Source of the DNA: Candidatus Binatia bacterium | GTDB taxonomy: Bacteria; Desulfobacterota; Binatia; UBA12015 | DNA length: 64,000 nt | Direction of reading: 5' to 3' | NCBI GenBank assembly: GCA_036563615.1 | Contig: DATCMB010000006.1 | Coordinates: 690,149-754,148, forward strand | In this document: positions 42,524 through 51,439 of the stretch, one piece after another | Layout of the letters: each line of letters opens with the position of its first letter | How positions within the stretch are numbered: position 1 is the stretch's first letter | Position numbers and translations under genes: made by a program | Notes under the pieces: generated by a model | What the model was told of the DNA's origin: nothing | What the model saw: the letters and a program-made list of their open reading frames with translations, nothing else | The model's database searches: none

Positions 42524-44344
42524 ATGCCCTCCCGGTACCCCGAGCGCCGCGGACGAAGCGCGGCGTGGCTGTCGGCGCTCCTCGCGCTGCTCGCAGCGGT
42601 CGTCCCGGCCGCGGCGCAGCCCGCACCGGCGACGCAGCCCGCCGACGCGAAGCGCCCGAACGTGCTCGTCGTCCTCATCGACGACGGCGGCTTCACCGAC
42701 CTCGGTCCGTACGGCGGCGAGGCGCGGACGCCGAACATCGACCGTCTCGCCGAGCGCGGCGCGCTGTTCACGAGCCACCACAGCTCGCCCCTGTGCTCGC
42801 CGTCGCGCGCGATGCTGCTCACCGGCATCGACAACCACCGCACCGGGGTCGCGACGATCGAGGAGGTCATTCCGCCCGAGCACGAGGGCCAGCCGGGCTA
42901 CACGCTGCACCTCGAGCCCGGCGTCGAGACGGTCGCGACGCGGCTCAAGCGCGCCGGCTACCGGACCTACATGGCGGGCAAGTGGCACCTCGGACACGGC
43001 CCGGGCGACCTGCCGAACGCGCACGGCTTCGACCGCTCGCTCGCGCTCGACGCGTCCGGCGCCGACAACTGGGCGCCGAAGCCGTACATGCCGTACTACG
43101 CGGACGCGCCGTGGTTCGAGGACGGCGAGCCCGCCAGGATGCCGGAGTCGTACTACTCCTCGGAGCTGCTCGTCGACCGGTTGATTCAGTACTTGACGGA
43201 AGACCAGGGCCGCTCCGAGCCGTTCTTCGCCTACCTGTCGTACCAGGCGGTGCACATCCCGGTGCAGGCGCCGGGCGAGATCACGGCGCGCTACGCAGGA
43301 CGCTTCGACGCCGGCTGGGAGGTCGTGCGGCGCGAGCGCTGGCGGCGCGCGCGCGCCCTCGGGATCATCCCGATCGACGCGCCGCTCGGTCCGATTCCTC
43401 CACAGCTGCGCTCCTGGGCGTTGCTCACCGACGACGAGCGGCAGATCTACGCGAAGAGCATGGCGGTGTACGCCGCGATGATCGAGGCGCTCGACCACCA
43501 CCTCGGTCGGCTGCTCGCCTGGCTCGACGAGCGCGGCGAGCTCGAGAACACGCTCGTCATCGTCACCTCGGACAACGGGCCCGAGCCGAGCGACCCGGTG
43601 CACGCGCCGGGGATGAACGTCTGGATGGCGCTTCACGGCTACAGCTGGGAGCTCGACAACCTCGGCGAGCGCGGCAGCCTCAACTTCATCGGTCCCGAGT
43701 GGGCGACGGCGGCGGGATCGCCCGGCAGCTTGTTCAAGTTCTACACCACGGAGGGCGGCATCCGCGTGCCGCTCGTCATCGCGGGACCGGGCGTCACGCC
43801 GGGGACGCGCGTGCGCACGCCGACCTTCGTCACCGACGTCACGCCGACGATCCTCGAGATCGCCGGGGTTTCCGCCGAGGGCGGCGGCGTGCCGATCACC
43901 GGACGCAGCCTCGGCCCGGTGCTGCGCGGCGAGGCGGAGCGCGCCCACCCGGTGGACGCGCCGGTCGGCGTCGAGGTGGCGGGCAACGCGGCGCTCTTCA
44001 AGGGCGACATGAAGCTCGTGCGCAACATGCCGCCGTGGGGCGACGGCGCGTGGCACCTCTACGACATCGCGCGCGACCCCGGCGAGACCGAGGACCTCTC
44101 CGCATCGCGCCCCGAGCTCGTCGCCGAGATGCTGCGCGACTACGAGGCCTACATGCAGGAGATGGGCGTCCTGCCGATGCCCGAAGGCTACGACGTCCAG
44201 CGGCAGATCATCCGCAACTCCATCAAGCGCCAGGTGCAGCACAACATGGGGTTCCTCGCGGTGGTCGCGGCCGTTCTGCTCGCCGCCGCAGCGTTCGTCG
44301 TGCGGCGCCGACGTCGCACCCGCCACGCGCGCGCCGCGCATTGA
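42524..44344 (+). CDS. Membrane-anchored arylsulfatase
   Basis: Type I sulfatase hydrolysing sulfate esters, 606 residues. The signal peptide is A-A-W-L-S-A-L-L-A-L-L-A-A-V-V-P-A-A-A. Metal-site start N-V-L-V-V-L-I-D-D-G-G-F precedes Cys-91 in L-C-S-P-S-R-A-M-L-L-T-G, the C-x-P-x-R motif that a formylglycine-generating enzyme converts to formylglycine. G-K-W-H-L-G and V-T-S-D-N-G-P-E-P complete the active site. The last about 35 residues form a hydrophobic helix and an Arg-rich tail (R-R-R-R-R-T-R), so the enzyme is probably anchored by its C-terminus with the catalytic part in the periplasm. A TTG at 42506 opens the frame, but ATG 42524 is the better start. The natural sulfated substrate is unknown. 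Confidence 0.92.
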   Translation: MPSRYPERRGRSAAWLSALLALLAAVVPAAAQPAPATQPADAKRPNVLVVLIDDGGFTDLGPYGGEARTPNIDRLAERGALFTSHHSSPLCSPSRAMLLTGIDNHRTGVATIEEVIPPEHEGQPGYTLHLEPGVETVATRLKRAGYRTYMAGKWHLGHGPGDLPNAHGFDRSLALDASGADNWAPKPYMPYYADAPWFEDGEPARMPESYYSSELLVDRLIQYLTEDQGRSEPFFAYLSYQAVHIPVQAPGEITARYAGRFDAGWEVVRRERWRRARALGIIPIDAPLGPIPPQLRSWALLTDDERQIYAKSMAVYAAMIEALDHHLGRLLAWLDERGELENTLVIVTSDNGPEPSDPVHAPGMNVWMALHGYSWELDNLGERGSLNFIGPEWATAAGSPGSLFKFYTTEGGIRVPLVIAGPGVTPGTRVRTPTFVTDVTPTILEIAGVSAEGGGVPITGRSLGPVLRGEAERAHPVDAPVGVEVAGNAALFKGDMKLVRNMPPWGDGAWHLYDIARDPGETEDLSASRPELVAEMLRDYEAYMQEMGVLPMPEGYDVQRQIIRNSIKRQVQHNMGFLAVVAAVLLAAAAFVVRRRRRTRHARAAH

Positions 44345-44488
44345 CGCCGCCATCCGTGGAAAATCGCGCCGCAGAAAGAAAGAGCAACGTTTCACCCATC
44401 CGCCTGCCGTCGCCTGTCGTTTGATCGGGTGACATCGCGTGCGCGTCGCGAGAGCGGCTGCGCGTTCCCGCGGTGGTTCGGAGGCTGG

Positions 44489-44911
44489 ATGACGAACGAC
44501 GCTGAGCTGCGCGCTGCGGTGCGCCAAGCGGTCGAGGCCGGGCGACTGCCCGACCGCAGGCCGGACCGTACGTGGGGCGGACGTGGCGGCGGAGATCGCT
44601 GCGCGATCTGCACGTCGCTGGTGCGCCGCGAGGAGGCGGAGCTCGAGCTCGAGTTCGTCCAGCCCGACGGCAGGCTCGACGTCTACGCCGTCCATGCGCG
44701 CTGCTTTGCGCTGTGGGAGATCGAGCGTCAGCGCGAGCAGCTCGAGCGCGTCGCCGAGGCGGCCGGCGAGCCGACGCTCGCCGACCTGGGCCTCTCGTCG
44801 CGCAACGGTCGGAGCGACGAGCGCGCGAAATACCTGTTGTCCGAAGTCGCGGAGGCGGCTACGACGGGCGGCCGTGAGCGCCGGAGGCCCGACAAGCCGC
44901 GATCCGTCTGA
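44489..44911 (+). CDS. Small CxxC/HxxC zinc-site protein upstream of an ECF sigma gene
   Basis: A 140-residue protein with C-A-I-C near residue 36 and H-A-R-C about 34 residues later, a plausible zinc site. Between them is a beta-rich E-L-E-L-E-F-V-Q-P-D-G-R-L-D-V-Y-A-V region. A charged helical C-terminus follows (E-I-E-R-Q-R-E-Q-L-E-R-V-A-E-A), ending in Arg/Lys residues. ATG 44489 has GGAGG at 44480-44484 before it; the open frame upstream lacks a good start. The last 38 bases overlap the sigma-factor gene (GTG 44874), so it is part of that operon. No family recognised. A regulator or sensor working with the sigma/anti-sigma pair is plausible. Confidence 0.6.
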   Translation: MTNDAELRAAVRQAVEAGRLPDRRPDRTWGGRGGGDRCAICTSLVRREEAELELEFVQPDGRLDVYAVHARCFALWEIERQREQLERVAEAAGEPTLADLGLSSRNGRSDERAKYLLSEVAEAATTGGRERRRPDKPRSV

Positions 44912-45515
44912 TGGCCCCGGCCTGACCCTCGGTGACCTCCTCCACTCCGACAGCAAGGTCCCGGTCTCCGAGGAGGAGTGGGTCGACCTCGTGCGGCGCG
45001 TCGCGGCCGGCGACGAGCGCGCCCTGCGCGCGCTCTACGACCGCGCGAGCCGCATCGTCTTCACGCTGAGCATGCGGATCACGGACGATCGACAAGCGGC
45101 GGAGGAGGTGACGCTCGACGTCTTCCACGACGTCTGGCGTCGCGCCGCGTCCTACGACGCCGCGAACGGCACGGTGGTCGGCTGGATCATGAACCAGGCG
45201 CGCTCGCGCTCCATCGACCGACTGCGCGCCGGACGTCGCAAGAAGCGCGTCGACCATCAGCCCGGGATTCTCGCCGCAGCATCGGACGATCCGCAGGACG
45301 ACGCGTCCCGCCGGGAGGAGGGCAGGGCGCTGCACGGCGCGCTGACCGTCCTGAACCCGAAGGAGCGCCGGGCGATCGAGATGGCCTACTTCTCCGGGCT
45401 GACCCATGCCGAGGTCGCGGAGCGCCTCGAGGAGCCGCTCGGCACCGTAAAGACACGAATTCGCTCCGGGCTCGACAAGCTGCGCCGGGCGCTCGTCGGG
45501 AGGAAGCAGCCATGA
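44874..45515 (+). CDS. ECF RNA polymerase sigma factor
   Basis: A 213-residue extracytoplasmic-function sigma-70 factor. Region 2 is L-R-A-L-Y-D-R-A-S-R-I-V-F-T-L-S through A-E-E-V-T-L-D-V-F-H-D-V-W. Region 4 is L-N-P-K-E-R-R-A-I-E-M-A-Y-F, then L-T-H-A-E-V-A-E-R-L and LGTVKTRIRSGLDKLR, the HTH that reads the -35 box. The nearest kind is the RpoE/ECF11 group paired with ChrR-type anti-sigma factors, consistent with the next gene. GTG 44874 is the only good start upstream of region 2. The TGA overlaps the ATG of the anti-sigma gene (ATGA at 45512-45515). It likely directs a response to singlet oxygen or organic peroxide. Confidence 0.9.
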   Translation: MSAGGPTSRDPSDGPGLTLGDLLHSDSKVPVSEEEWVDLVRRVAAGDERALRALYDRASRIVFTLSMRITDDRQAAEEVTLDVFHDVWRRAASYDAANGTVVGWIMNQARSRSIDRLRAGRRKKRVDHQPGILAAASDDPQDDASRREEGRALHGALTVLNPKERRAIEMAYFSGLTHAEVAERLEEPLGTVKTRIRSGLDKLRRALVGRKQP

Positions 45516-46162
45516 GCGGGGCGGCGCGGATGCACGACGCCGAGCACGCCGACGCGCTGCTGCTCTACGTGCTGCAGATGCTGCCGACGAGCGAGGCCGC
45601 CGCGGTGGAGGAGCGCCTCGCGAGCTGCGCCGAGTGCCGAAGCGAGGCGCAGTCGCTGCACGGCGTCGTCGACCGCTTCGTCGACTGGCCGACCGACGTG
45701 CTGCGTCCGTCGGTCGCGCTGTGGGGCCGTCTCGCCGAGCGCGTCGGGATCGGATCCGATGCCGCGCGCGCCGGCGCAGCGCGCGCGCCGCGCGCGAGCG
45801 CGCCGACCGCAGACCGGGCCATGGGAGAGCCGTCCGCGGCCGCCTGGACCGCCCCGCAGTGGACCGAGCCCGAGTGGACCCAGGCCGCGCCGGGGATCCA
45901 CGTCAAGCTGCTCGCGAGCGACGCGGCGAGGCAGCGCGTCAGCATGCTCGTGCGGCTCGCGCCGGGCGTCGACTACCCGCCGCACCGCCACGCCGGCGTC
46001 GAGGAGCTGCACCTGCTCGAGGGCGAGCTCTGGATCGACGACCGCAAGCTCCTGCCCGGCGACTTCAACCGCGCCGAGCCCGGCACCGCCGACAAGCGCG
46101 TCTGGAGCGAGACCGGCTGCACCTGCGTGCTGATCACCTCGCCGCGGGACGAGCTGGGCTAG
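45512..46162 (+). CDS. ChrR-like anti-sigma factor with cupin domain
   Basis: A 216-residue two-domain protein. Residues 1-75 are the anti-sigma (ASD) domain: H-A-D-A-L-L-L-Y-V-L, then E-E-R-L-A-S-C-A-E-C with Cys-39 and Cys-42. In the classical zinc site (H-x3-C-x2-C) the His is here Arg-35, so zinc binding must use His-8 or His-12 and another ligand, or be lost. A linker of Pro/Ala follows. Residues about 115-216 form a ChrR-type cupin: P-H-R-H with His-158 and His-160, then E-E-L-H and L-L-P-G-D-F. In Rhodobacter ChrR the cupin is needed for the singlet-oxygen response, so a similar trigger is likely. A weak hairpin (46190-46207) lies after it. Confidence 0.88.
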   Translation: MSGAARMHDAEHADALLLYVLQMLPTSEAAAVEERLASCAECRSEAQSLHGVVDRFVDWPTDVLRPSVALWGRLAERVGIGSDAARAGAARAPRASAPTADRAMGEPSAAAWTAPQWTEPEWTQAAPGIHVKLLASDAARQRVSMLVRLAPGVDYPPHRHAGVEELHLLEGELWIDDRKLLPGDFNRAEPGTADKRVWSETGCTCVLITSPRDELG

Positions 46163-46262
46163 ACGCGCCTCGCTCTCGTCACGCCGTGGCGCGGGACACG
46201 GCCCGCGTACCTCACGGCTTCGAGGACTCTACTTTCGCGCCGTCCTTGCCGATACGGCGTGC

Positions 46263-49073
46263 ATGCGAAGGTTCGGCTCCGGTCTTCTCCTCACGCTCGC
46301 CGCGGTTCTCCTCGCAGCGAGCGCTGCGGACGCGCAGCTCGCACGACGCTTCAAGAGCGAGCTCTACGAGGCCAATCCCGACCTCACGAAGGTCGCCTCC
46401 CCGCTGCTCGAAGCGCGCAAGCTCGCTCGCGAGGGCAAGAGCAAAGCGCAAGTGCAGCGCGCGGTGCCCGCGCTTCCGTTCCGAGCCGGCCTGCCCGAGA
46501 TCGAGGTGCGCCTCTCCGAGCTCACGCCGGAGATCCTCGACCAGCTGCGCGCGGCCGGTCTGATCGTCGAGGAAAGCCATCCGAAGTACGCGCGGGTCAT
46601 CGGCTGGTGCGATCCCCTGCAGCTCGACGCGGTGGCCGCGATCCCGCAGGTGCGGACCATCCATCCGAACTACCCGCCCGAGAAGAGCGTCGGCGCCGTC
46701 ACCAGCCAGGCGGATCTTTCGATCGCCGTGCAGCAGGCGCGCGCCGAGTTCGGCGTCGACGGCTCCGGGGTGCCGGTCGGCATCCTGTCGGACAGCTTCG
46801 CCGCGCTGACCCCCAGCAGCGTCTCGGGCGTCGGCTGCTCGCGCCTCGTCACCGGCACCTCGTCGCAGCTCACCGCCGACCTGCCGCCGACCGTGCAGGT
46901 CCTGGAGGACTTCGATGGCGAGGACGAAGGCCGCGCCATGGCCGAGCTCGTGCACGACCTCGCGCCTGGGTCGCCGATCCTGTTCCACACCGCGTTCGAG
47001 AGCGAGGCCGGCTTCGCGAGCGGCATCGACGCCCTGCGCGCGTGCGGCGCGAAGGTGATCGTCGACGACGTGTCCTACCTCACGGCGCCGATGTTTCAGG
47101 ACGGCATCGTCGCGCAGGCGGCACAGGCCGCGGTGGAGGCGGGCGTGCCGTACTTCAGCTCGGCGGGCAACCAAGGTCGCTTCGGCGTCGACGCCGTGTT
47201 CACCTCCGCGGTGCCCGGCATGGCCGGCTTCGACCTGCACGACTTCGGCGGGGGCCAGACCCTCGCGCGCATCACGCTGCCGGACCGCTGCAGGGCGAGA
47301 GCGGTCCTGCAGTGGACCGATCCGTTCGACGGAACGCTCGGGCCCGGCGCCACGACCGACCTCGACCTGCTGGTCTTCTCGTGCAGCGACGGCTCGTGCG
47401 ACCTTCGCGACGACCTGTCCAGCGTGACCCCGCAGGGCTGCAGCCGTCAGGGCGGCGTCGGTGGCGACCCCGTCGAGCTCGTCGCGCTCCCGCAGACGAG
47501 CGGCGAAGCCCGGACCTACTACCTGGCGGTGGATCGCGCGTGCGGCGACGCGAAGCGCTTCCGCGTCGTGCTCTATCCATCCTGCACCGACCCGGCGAAC
47601 TACGACACGGAGATCTTCCGCGACGCCGAGATCGCCGGGCACGCGGCGGCCGCGGGTGTGATCGCGGTCGCTGCGGTCGACTACCGCGAGATCGACTCGG
47701 GCGGAGCGTTCATGCCGCCCGCCGACGTGATCAACGTCCAGCGCTACAGCTCGCTCGGCGGCGAGATCCCCTTCTACTTCGGGCCGACGGGCGAGCCGCT
47801 TCCCAACGCCCCGGTGCTCCGCGCGAAGCCGGAGATCGCGGCCCCGGACGGCACCGACACGACGTTCTTCATTCCCGGCGTCGATCCGGACAACACCGGC
47901 TTCCCGAACTTCTTCGGCACCTCGGCCGCGGCGCCGCACGCCGCGGCGGTGGCGGCGCTCATGCTGCAGAAGAACCCGACGCTGTCGCCCGCGGGCGTGC
48001 TCGCGGCGCTGATCGACAGCGCGCTCGACATCGAGGCGCCGGGCTACGACTTCCTCTCGGGCTACGGCTTGGTCGACGCGGTCGGCGCGGTCGCGGAGGC
48101 GGCGAAGCCCGCTCCGTCGCCGACGCTGGCGCAGCTCGAGAATCCCGCCCCGGGGAGCGCGCAGAGCGGCATCGGCCTGATCTCGGGCTGGGTCTGCAAC
48201 GCGACGAAGGTCCAGTACCAGGTCGACGGCGGCGAGCCGAAGGACCTCGCCTACGGCACGTCGCGCCTCGACACCGTCGGGGTGTGCGGCGACGCCGACA
48301 ACGGCTTCGGGGGGCTGCTGAGCTGGAGCGTGCTCGGCGACGGCGAGCACACGCTGCGCGTCCTCGCCGACGGCGTCGAGATCGCGAGCTCGACCTTCAC
48401 GGTGACGACGTTCGGCGTGGAGTTCCTTGCCGGCGCGAGCGGCGACTACCCGATCTCGAACTTCCCGCGGCCGGGCGACTCCTTGCTGCTCCGCTGGCAG
48501 GAGCCGCTGCAGAGCTTCGTCATCGCCGCCTTCGCGCCAGCGCCGGCCGGCGCAGCGCTCGCGGCCGAAGCCAGCTCCGGCGACTCCGCCACGGCGGCGA
48601 CGGCGAGCGCGCTGCGCGTGCGCGCGAACCCGGAGCTCGACGCCGCGGCGACGCAGGCGAGCCCGCTCGGCGTGCTCGAGAACCCGGCGCCGTCCTCGTT
48701 CCAGAGCGGCATCGGCATCGTCTCCGGCTGGGTGTGCGATGCGACCGAGGTCACGTTGAGCATCGACGGCGGGACGCCGTCGCGGGCCGGCTACGGGACC
48801 TCGCGGCGCGACACCGAGGCCGTGTGCGGCGACACGGACAACGGCTTCGGACTCCTGCTCAACTGGGCTCTGCTCGGCGACGGCACGCACACCGTCACCG
48901 CGTACGCCGACGGCGTGCCGTTCGGCGAGGCGACCTTCACGGTGACGACGCTCGGCAGCGAGTTCGTGATCGGCGCCACGGGCGAGTACGTGCTGCCCGA
49001 CTTCGCGGGCCGCGACGTCACCGTGCGCTGGGAGCAGGCGCAGCAGGGCTTCGTGATCGTCGACGTCGAGTGA
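46263..49073 (+). CDS. Secreted subtilase-like protein with two SGIGxxSGWxC domains
   Basis: A 936-residue exported protein with a signal peptide ending A-A-S-A-A-D-A near 25. Residues about 145-610 have the S8 fold with four marks. Asp-177 is in G-I-L-S-D-S-F. Asn-303 is in S-S-A-G-N-Q-G. Ser-554 is in F-G-T-S-A-A-A-P-H. Glu-222 (D-E-G-R-A-M-A-E-L) stands where the catalytic His-Gly-Thr is expected. The set is therefore Asp-Glu-Ser, reminiscent of sedolisin but keeping the subtilisin Asn; activity is uncertain. Two C-terminal domains follow (residues about 625-758 and 805-936), each opening Q-S-G-I-G and S-G-W-V-C and ending V-T-T-x-G-x-E-F. The same domain occurs in the gene at 38681-39664. 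A 100-base gap separates it from the sigma operon. Confidence 0.82.
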   Translation: MRRFGSGLLLTLAAVLLAASAADAQLARRFKSELYEANPDLTKVASPLLEARKLAREGKSKAQVQRAVPALPFRAGLPEIEVRLSELTPEILDQLRAAGLIVEESHPKYARVIGWCDPLQLDAVAAIPQVRTIHPNYPPEKSVGAVTSQADLSIAVQQARAEFGVDGSGVPVGILSDSFAALTPSSVSGVGCSRLVTGTSSQLTADLPPTVQVLEDFDGEDEGRAMAELVHDLAPGSPILFHTAFESEAGFASGIDALRACGAKVIVDDVSYLTAPMFQDGIVAQAAQAAVEAGVPYFSSAGNQGRFGVDAVFTSAVPGMAGFDLHDFGGGQTLARITLPDRCRARAVLQWTDPFDGTLGPGATTDLDLLVFSCSDGSCDLRDDLSSVTPQGCSRQGGVGGDPVELVALPQTSGEARTYYLAVDRACGDAKRFRVVLYPSCTDPANYDTEIFRDAEIAGHAAAAGVIAVAAVDYREIDSGGAFMPPADVINVQRYSSLGGEIPFYFGPTGEPLPNAPVLRAKPEIAAPDGTDTTFFIPGVDPDNTGFPNFFGTSAAAPHAAAVAALMLQKNPTLSPAGVLAALIDSALDIEAPGYDFLSGYGLVDAVGAVAEAAKPAPSPTLAQLENPAPGSAQSGIGLISGWVCNATKVQYQVDGGEPKDLAYGTSRLDTVGVCGDADNGFGGLLSWSVLGDGEHTLRVLADGVEIASSTFTVTTFGVEFLAGASGDYPISNFPRPGDSLLLRWQEPLQSFVIAAFAPAPAGAALAAEASSGDSATAATASALRVRANPELDAAATQASPLGVLENPAPSSFQSGIGIVSGWVCDATEVTLSIDGGTPSRAGYGTSRRDTEAVCGDTDNGFGLLLNWALLGDGTHTVTAYADGVPFGEATFTVTTLGSEFVIGATGEYVLPDFAGRDVTVRWEQAQQGFVIVDVE

Positions 49074-49140
49074 GCGGACGTCGAGCCGCGTGCGCCGCGT
49101 CCTCTCGTTGCGCGCGCGCCTTCGCGAGCGAGCGCTCTTC

Positions 49141-51195
49141 TTACGGACGCCGGCTCAGCAGCTCGCGCGCGGCGAGGATCGCCTCCTGCGTTCCGGCGAC
49201 GGCGAGGATGTCGCCCGCGCGCAGCACCTCGGTCGCCTGCGGGACGGCGATGCCCGCGCCGTCGCGCGAGATCGCGAGCACGGTCGCGCCGGTCGTGGCG
49301 CGCAGGTCGAGCTCCGCGAGGCTCTTGCCGACCGCGAGCCCGCCCGGCGGGATGCGCACCGTCTCGGGCTCGCCGATGCCGGGCAGCAGCCGGTGGACGT
49401 CCTCCATCGAGTGCTCCTCGCCCGCGCCTGCCGACTGACGCGCGAGCGCCTCGACGACGACCTGCGCGCCCGCGCGGACGTGGGCGTCGAGATTGGTCGT
49501 GCTGCGCCACAGCGAGATCAGCAGGATGCCGAGCAGCCCCGCGACCAGCAGCGCGCTCCCCGAGCCGCCGAGCACCGGCTGCGTGATCGCGACCAGCGGC
49601 ATCGCCACCGCGAGCGCGAACACGATCTGCAGCGACACCACCATCGCGCGCCGCGCCGCGGCGGCGAAGTCGAGCCCGCCCGGCTCGGCCTCCGGGAAGG
49701 CGCGCGCGGCGAGCGCGTAGCTCAGCGAGCGCGACACGCGGACGATGCCGATCGCGAAGGGCAGGGCGAGGATCACGTTCGCGATTAGCACGAGCACGTG
49801 CGCCGTCTGCAGCGACACCGACAGGTACTCCGAGACGACCGGCGCGAGCCGCGGCCGGCCGATCGCGCCGGCGAACGCGAGCACGCTGATCACGAGCGCG
49901 TCGATCAGGAGCAGGCGCACGAGGTGGTGCACGCGCGACACCGAGCGCGGCTCGTCGCTCGAGGCGGTGCCGAGCCGGTCCCACCACGATCCGTAGAGCA
50001 CCGCGAAGGTCTGCATCGGCTTCGGCAGGCTGTGCTCGACGAAGCTCGCGAGCGATCCGGAGACGCGGATCAACCACGGCGTGGTGAGCGTCGTGATGGC
50101 CGACACCGCGACGGCGACCGGGTAGAGGAAGTCGCCGGTCGCGCCGAGCGCGCGGCCGAGCCCGGCGATGATGAACGAGAACTCGCCGATCTGCGCGAGC
50201 GACATGCCGGCCTGCACCGAGGTGCGGATGCCGTTGCCGGTGAGGAACGCGCCGATTCCGACGCTGACGAGCTTGCCGAGGATCACGGTCAGCGTGATCA
50301 CGGTGATCGGGATCGCGTACTCGAGGAGCTGCGTCGGGTCGATCAACATGCCGACCGAGACGAAGAAGACCGCCGCGAAGACGTCGCGCACCGGCTGCAC
50401 GAGCCGCTCGACCTCGTGCGCTTGACCCGATTCCGCGATCAGCGAACCCGCGAGGAACGCGCCGAGCGCGACCGAGTAGCCGAACTCGAGCGCGAAAAGC
50501 GCGATCGCGAAGCAGATGCCGATGCTCGCGACGAGCGTCGTCTCGTCGCGCCCGATGCGCACGACGAAGCGCATCGTGCGCGGCACGATGAACAGCCCGA
50601 CGATCAGCAGGATCGAGAGGAAGGCGAGCAGGCGCATGCCGGTGACGGCGAGCGAGCTCGCCGACAGCCCCGTTCCGCTCGCGAGCGCGGTGAGGATCGC
50701 CATCAGCAGGATCGCGATCAGGTCCTCGACGATCAGCACGCCGACCACGAGGTCGCGCAGGCGCCCGCGGATCCCCTGCTCGTCGAACACCTTGGCGATG
50801 ATCGTCGTGCTCGAGACGCAGATGATCGCGCCGGTGAAGATGCTCTCCTGCGTCGTCCAGCCGAAGCCGCGCGCGATGACGTAGCCGAGCCAGAGCAGCA
50901 GGCTGCACTGGATGATCGCGGTCGCGCCGGCGCCGGGTCCGACCGCGAAGAGCTTGCGCAGGCTGAACTCGAGCCCGAGCGAGAACATCAGCAGGATGAC
51001 GCCGACCTCGGACAGCGTCTGCACGATGCCCATGTCGGCGACCAGCGGGATCGGCACGTTCGGGCCGACGATGACGCCGGCCAGGATGTAGCCGAGCACC
51101 ACCGGCTGGCGGAGTCGCTGGAAGACGACGGTCGTGATCGCGGCGACGCAGAGCACGACGGCGAGGGCTTGCAGGAAGTCGTGTGCCCCGTGCAT
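49141..51195 (-). CDS. Kef/CPA2-type cation:proton antiporter with RCK_C-like domain
   Basis: A 684-residue membrane protein of the CPA2 (Kef-type) family. Twelve or more helices include the start R-Q-P-V-V-L-G-Y-I-L-A-G-V-I-V-G-P and L-L-M-F-S-L-G-L-E-F-S, the ion-binding S-S-T-T-I-I-A-K and V-E-D-L-I-A-I stretches. R-D-V-F-A-A-V-F-F-V-S-V-G-M-L-I precedes the later helices. After residue about 400 three or four further helices occur, then an RCK_C (TrkA-C) domain (L-D-L-R-A-T-T-G-A-T-V-L-A-I, A-G-D-I-L-A-V-A-G) at the C-terminus. There is no Rossmann RCK_N domain, so NAD control is unlikely. It probably exchanges Na+ or K+ for H+ across the inner membrane. It is divergent from the next kinase gene across 244 bases. 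Confidence 0.85.
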   Translation of the reverse strand: MHGAHDFLQALAVVLCVAAITTVVFQRLRQPVVLGYILAGVIVGPNVPIPLVADMGIVQTLSEVGVILLMFSLGLEFSLRKLFAVGPGAGATAIIQCSLLLWLGYVIARGFGWTTQESIFTGAIICVSSTTIIAKVFDEQGIRGRLRDLVVGVLIVEDLIAILLMAILTALASGTGLSASSLAVTGMRLLAFLSILLIVGLFIVPRTMRFVVRIGRDETTLVASIGICFAIALFALEFGYSVALGAFLAGSLIAESGQAHEVERLVQPVRDVFAAVFFVSVGMLIDPTQLLEYAIPITVITLTVILGKLVSVGIGAFLTGNGIRTSVQAGMSLAQIGEFSFIIAGLGRALGATGDFLYPVAVAVSAITTLTTPWLIRVSGSLASFVEHSLPKPMQTFAVLYGSWWDRLGTASSDEPRSVSRVHHLVRLLLIDALVISVLAFAGAIGRPRLAPVVSEYLSVSLQTAHVLVLIANVILALPFAIGIVRVSRSLSYALAARAFPEAEPGGLDFAAAARRAMVVSLQIVFALAVAMPLVAITQPVLGGSGSALLVAGLLGILLISLWRSTTNLDAHVRAGAQVVVEALARQSAGAGEEHSMEDVHRLLPGIGEPETVRIPPGGLAVGKSLAELDLRATTGATVLAISRDGAGIAVPQATEVLRAGDILAVAGTQEAILAARELLSRRP

Positions 51196-51439
51196 CTCAG
51201 CCCTCGTCGTGTCGGCGCGGCTCCATGGCGGAGCCCAAGGCGCTGCTCGTCCTCAGCGCGTCCCGCATCTCGCGATCACTCCCTGCTCCCTCCAAGCCGT
51301 CGTCGTGTGTAGCGCAAATAACGATCGGCGCGCCGCTCGACACGTCCGATTTTCGGCAACGCCCTTGACCCCGGACCGACCCTCCACCCATCATGAAGGA
51401 CGCGCGATCGCTCGGCCCCGCGCTCGCTCAGGAGAACCC

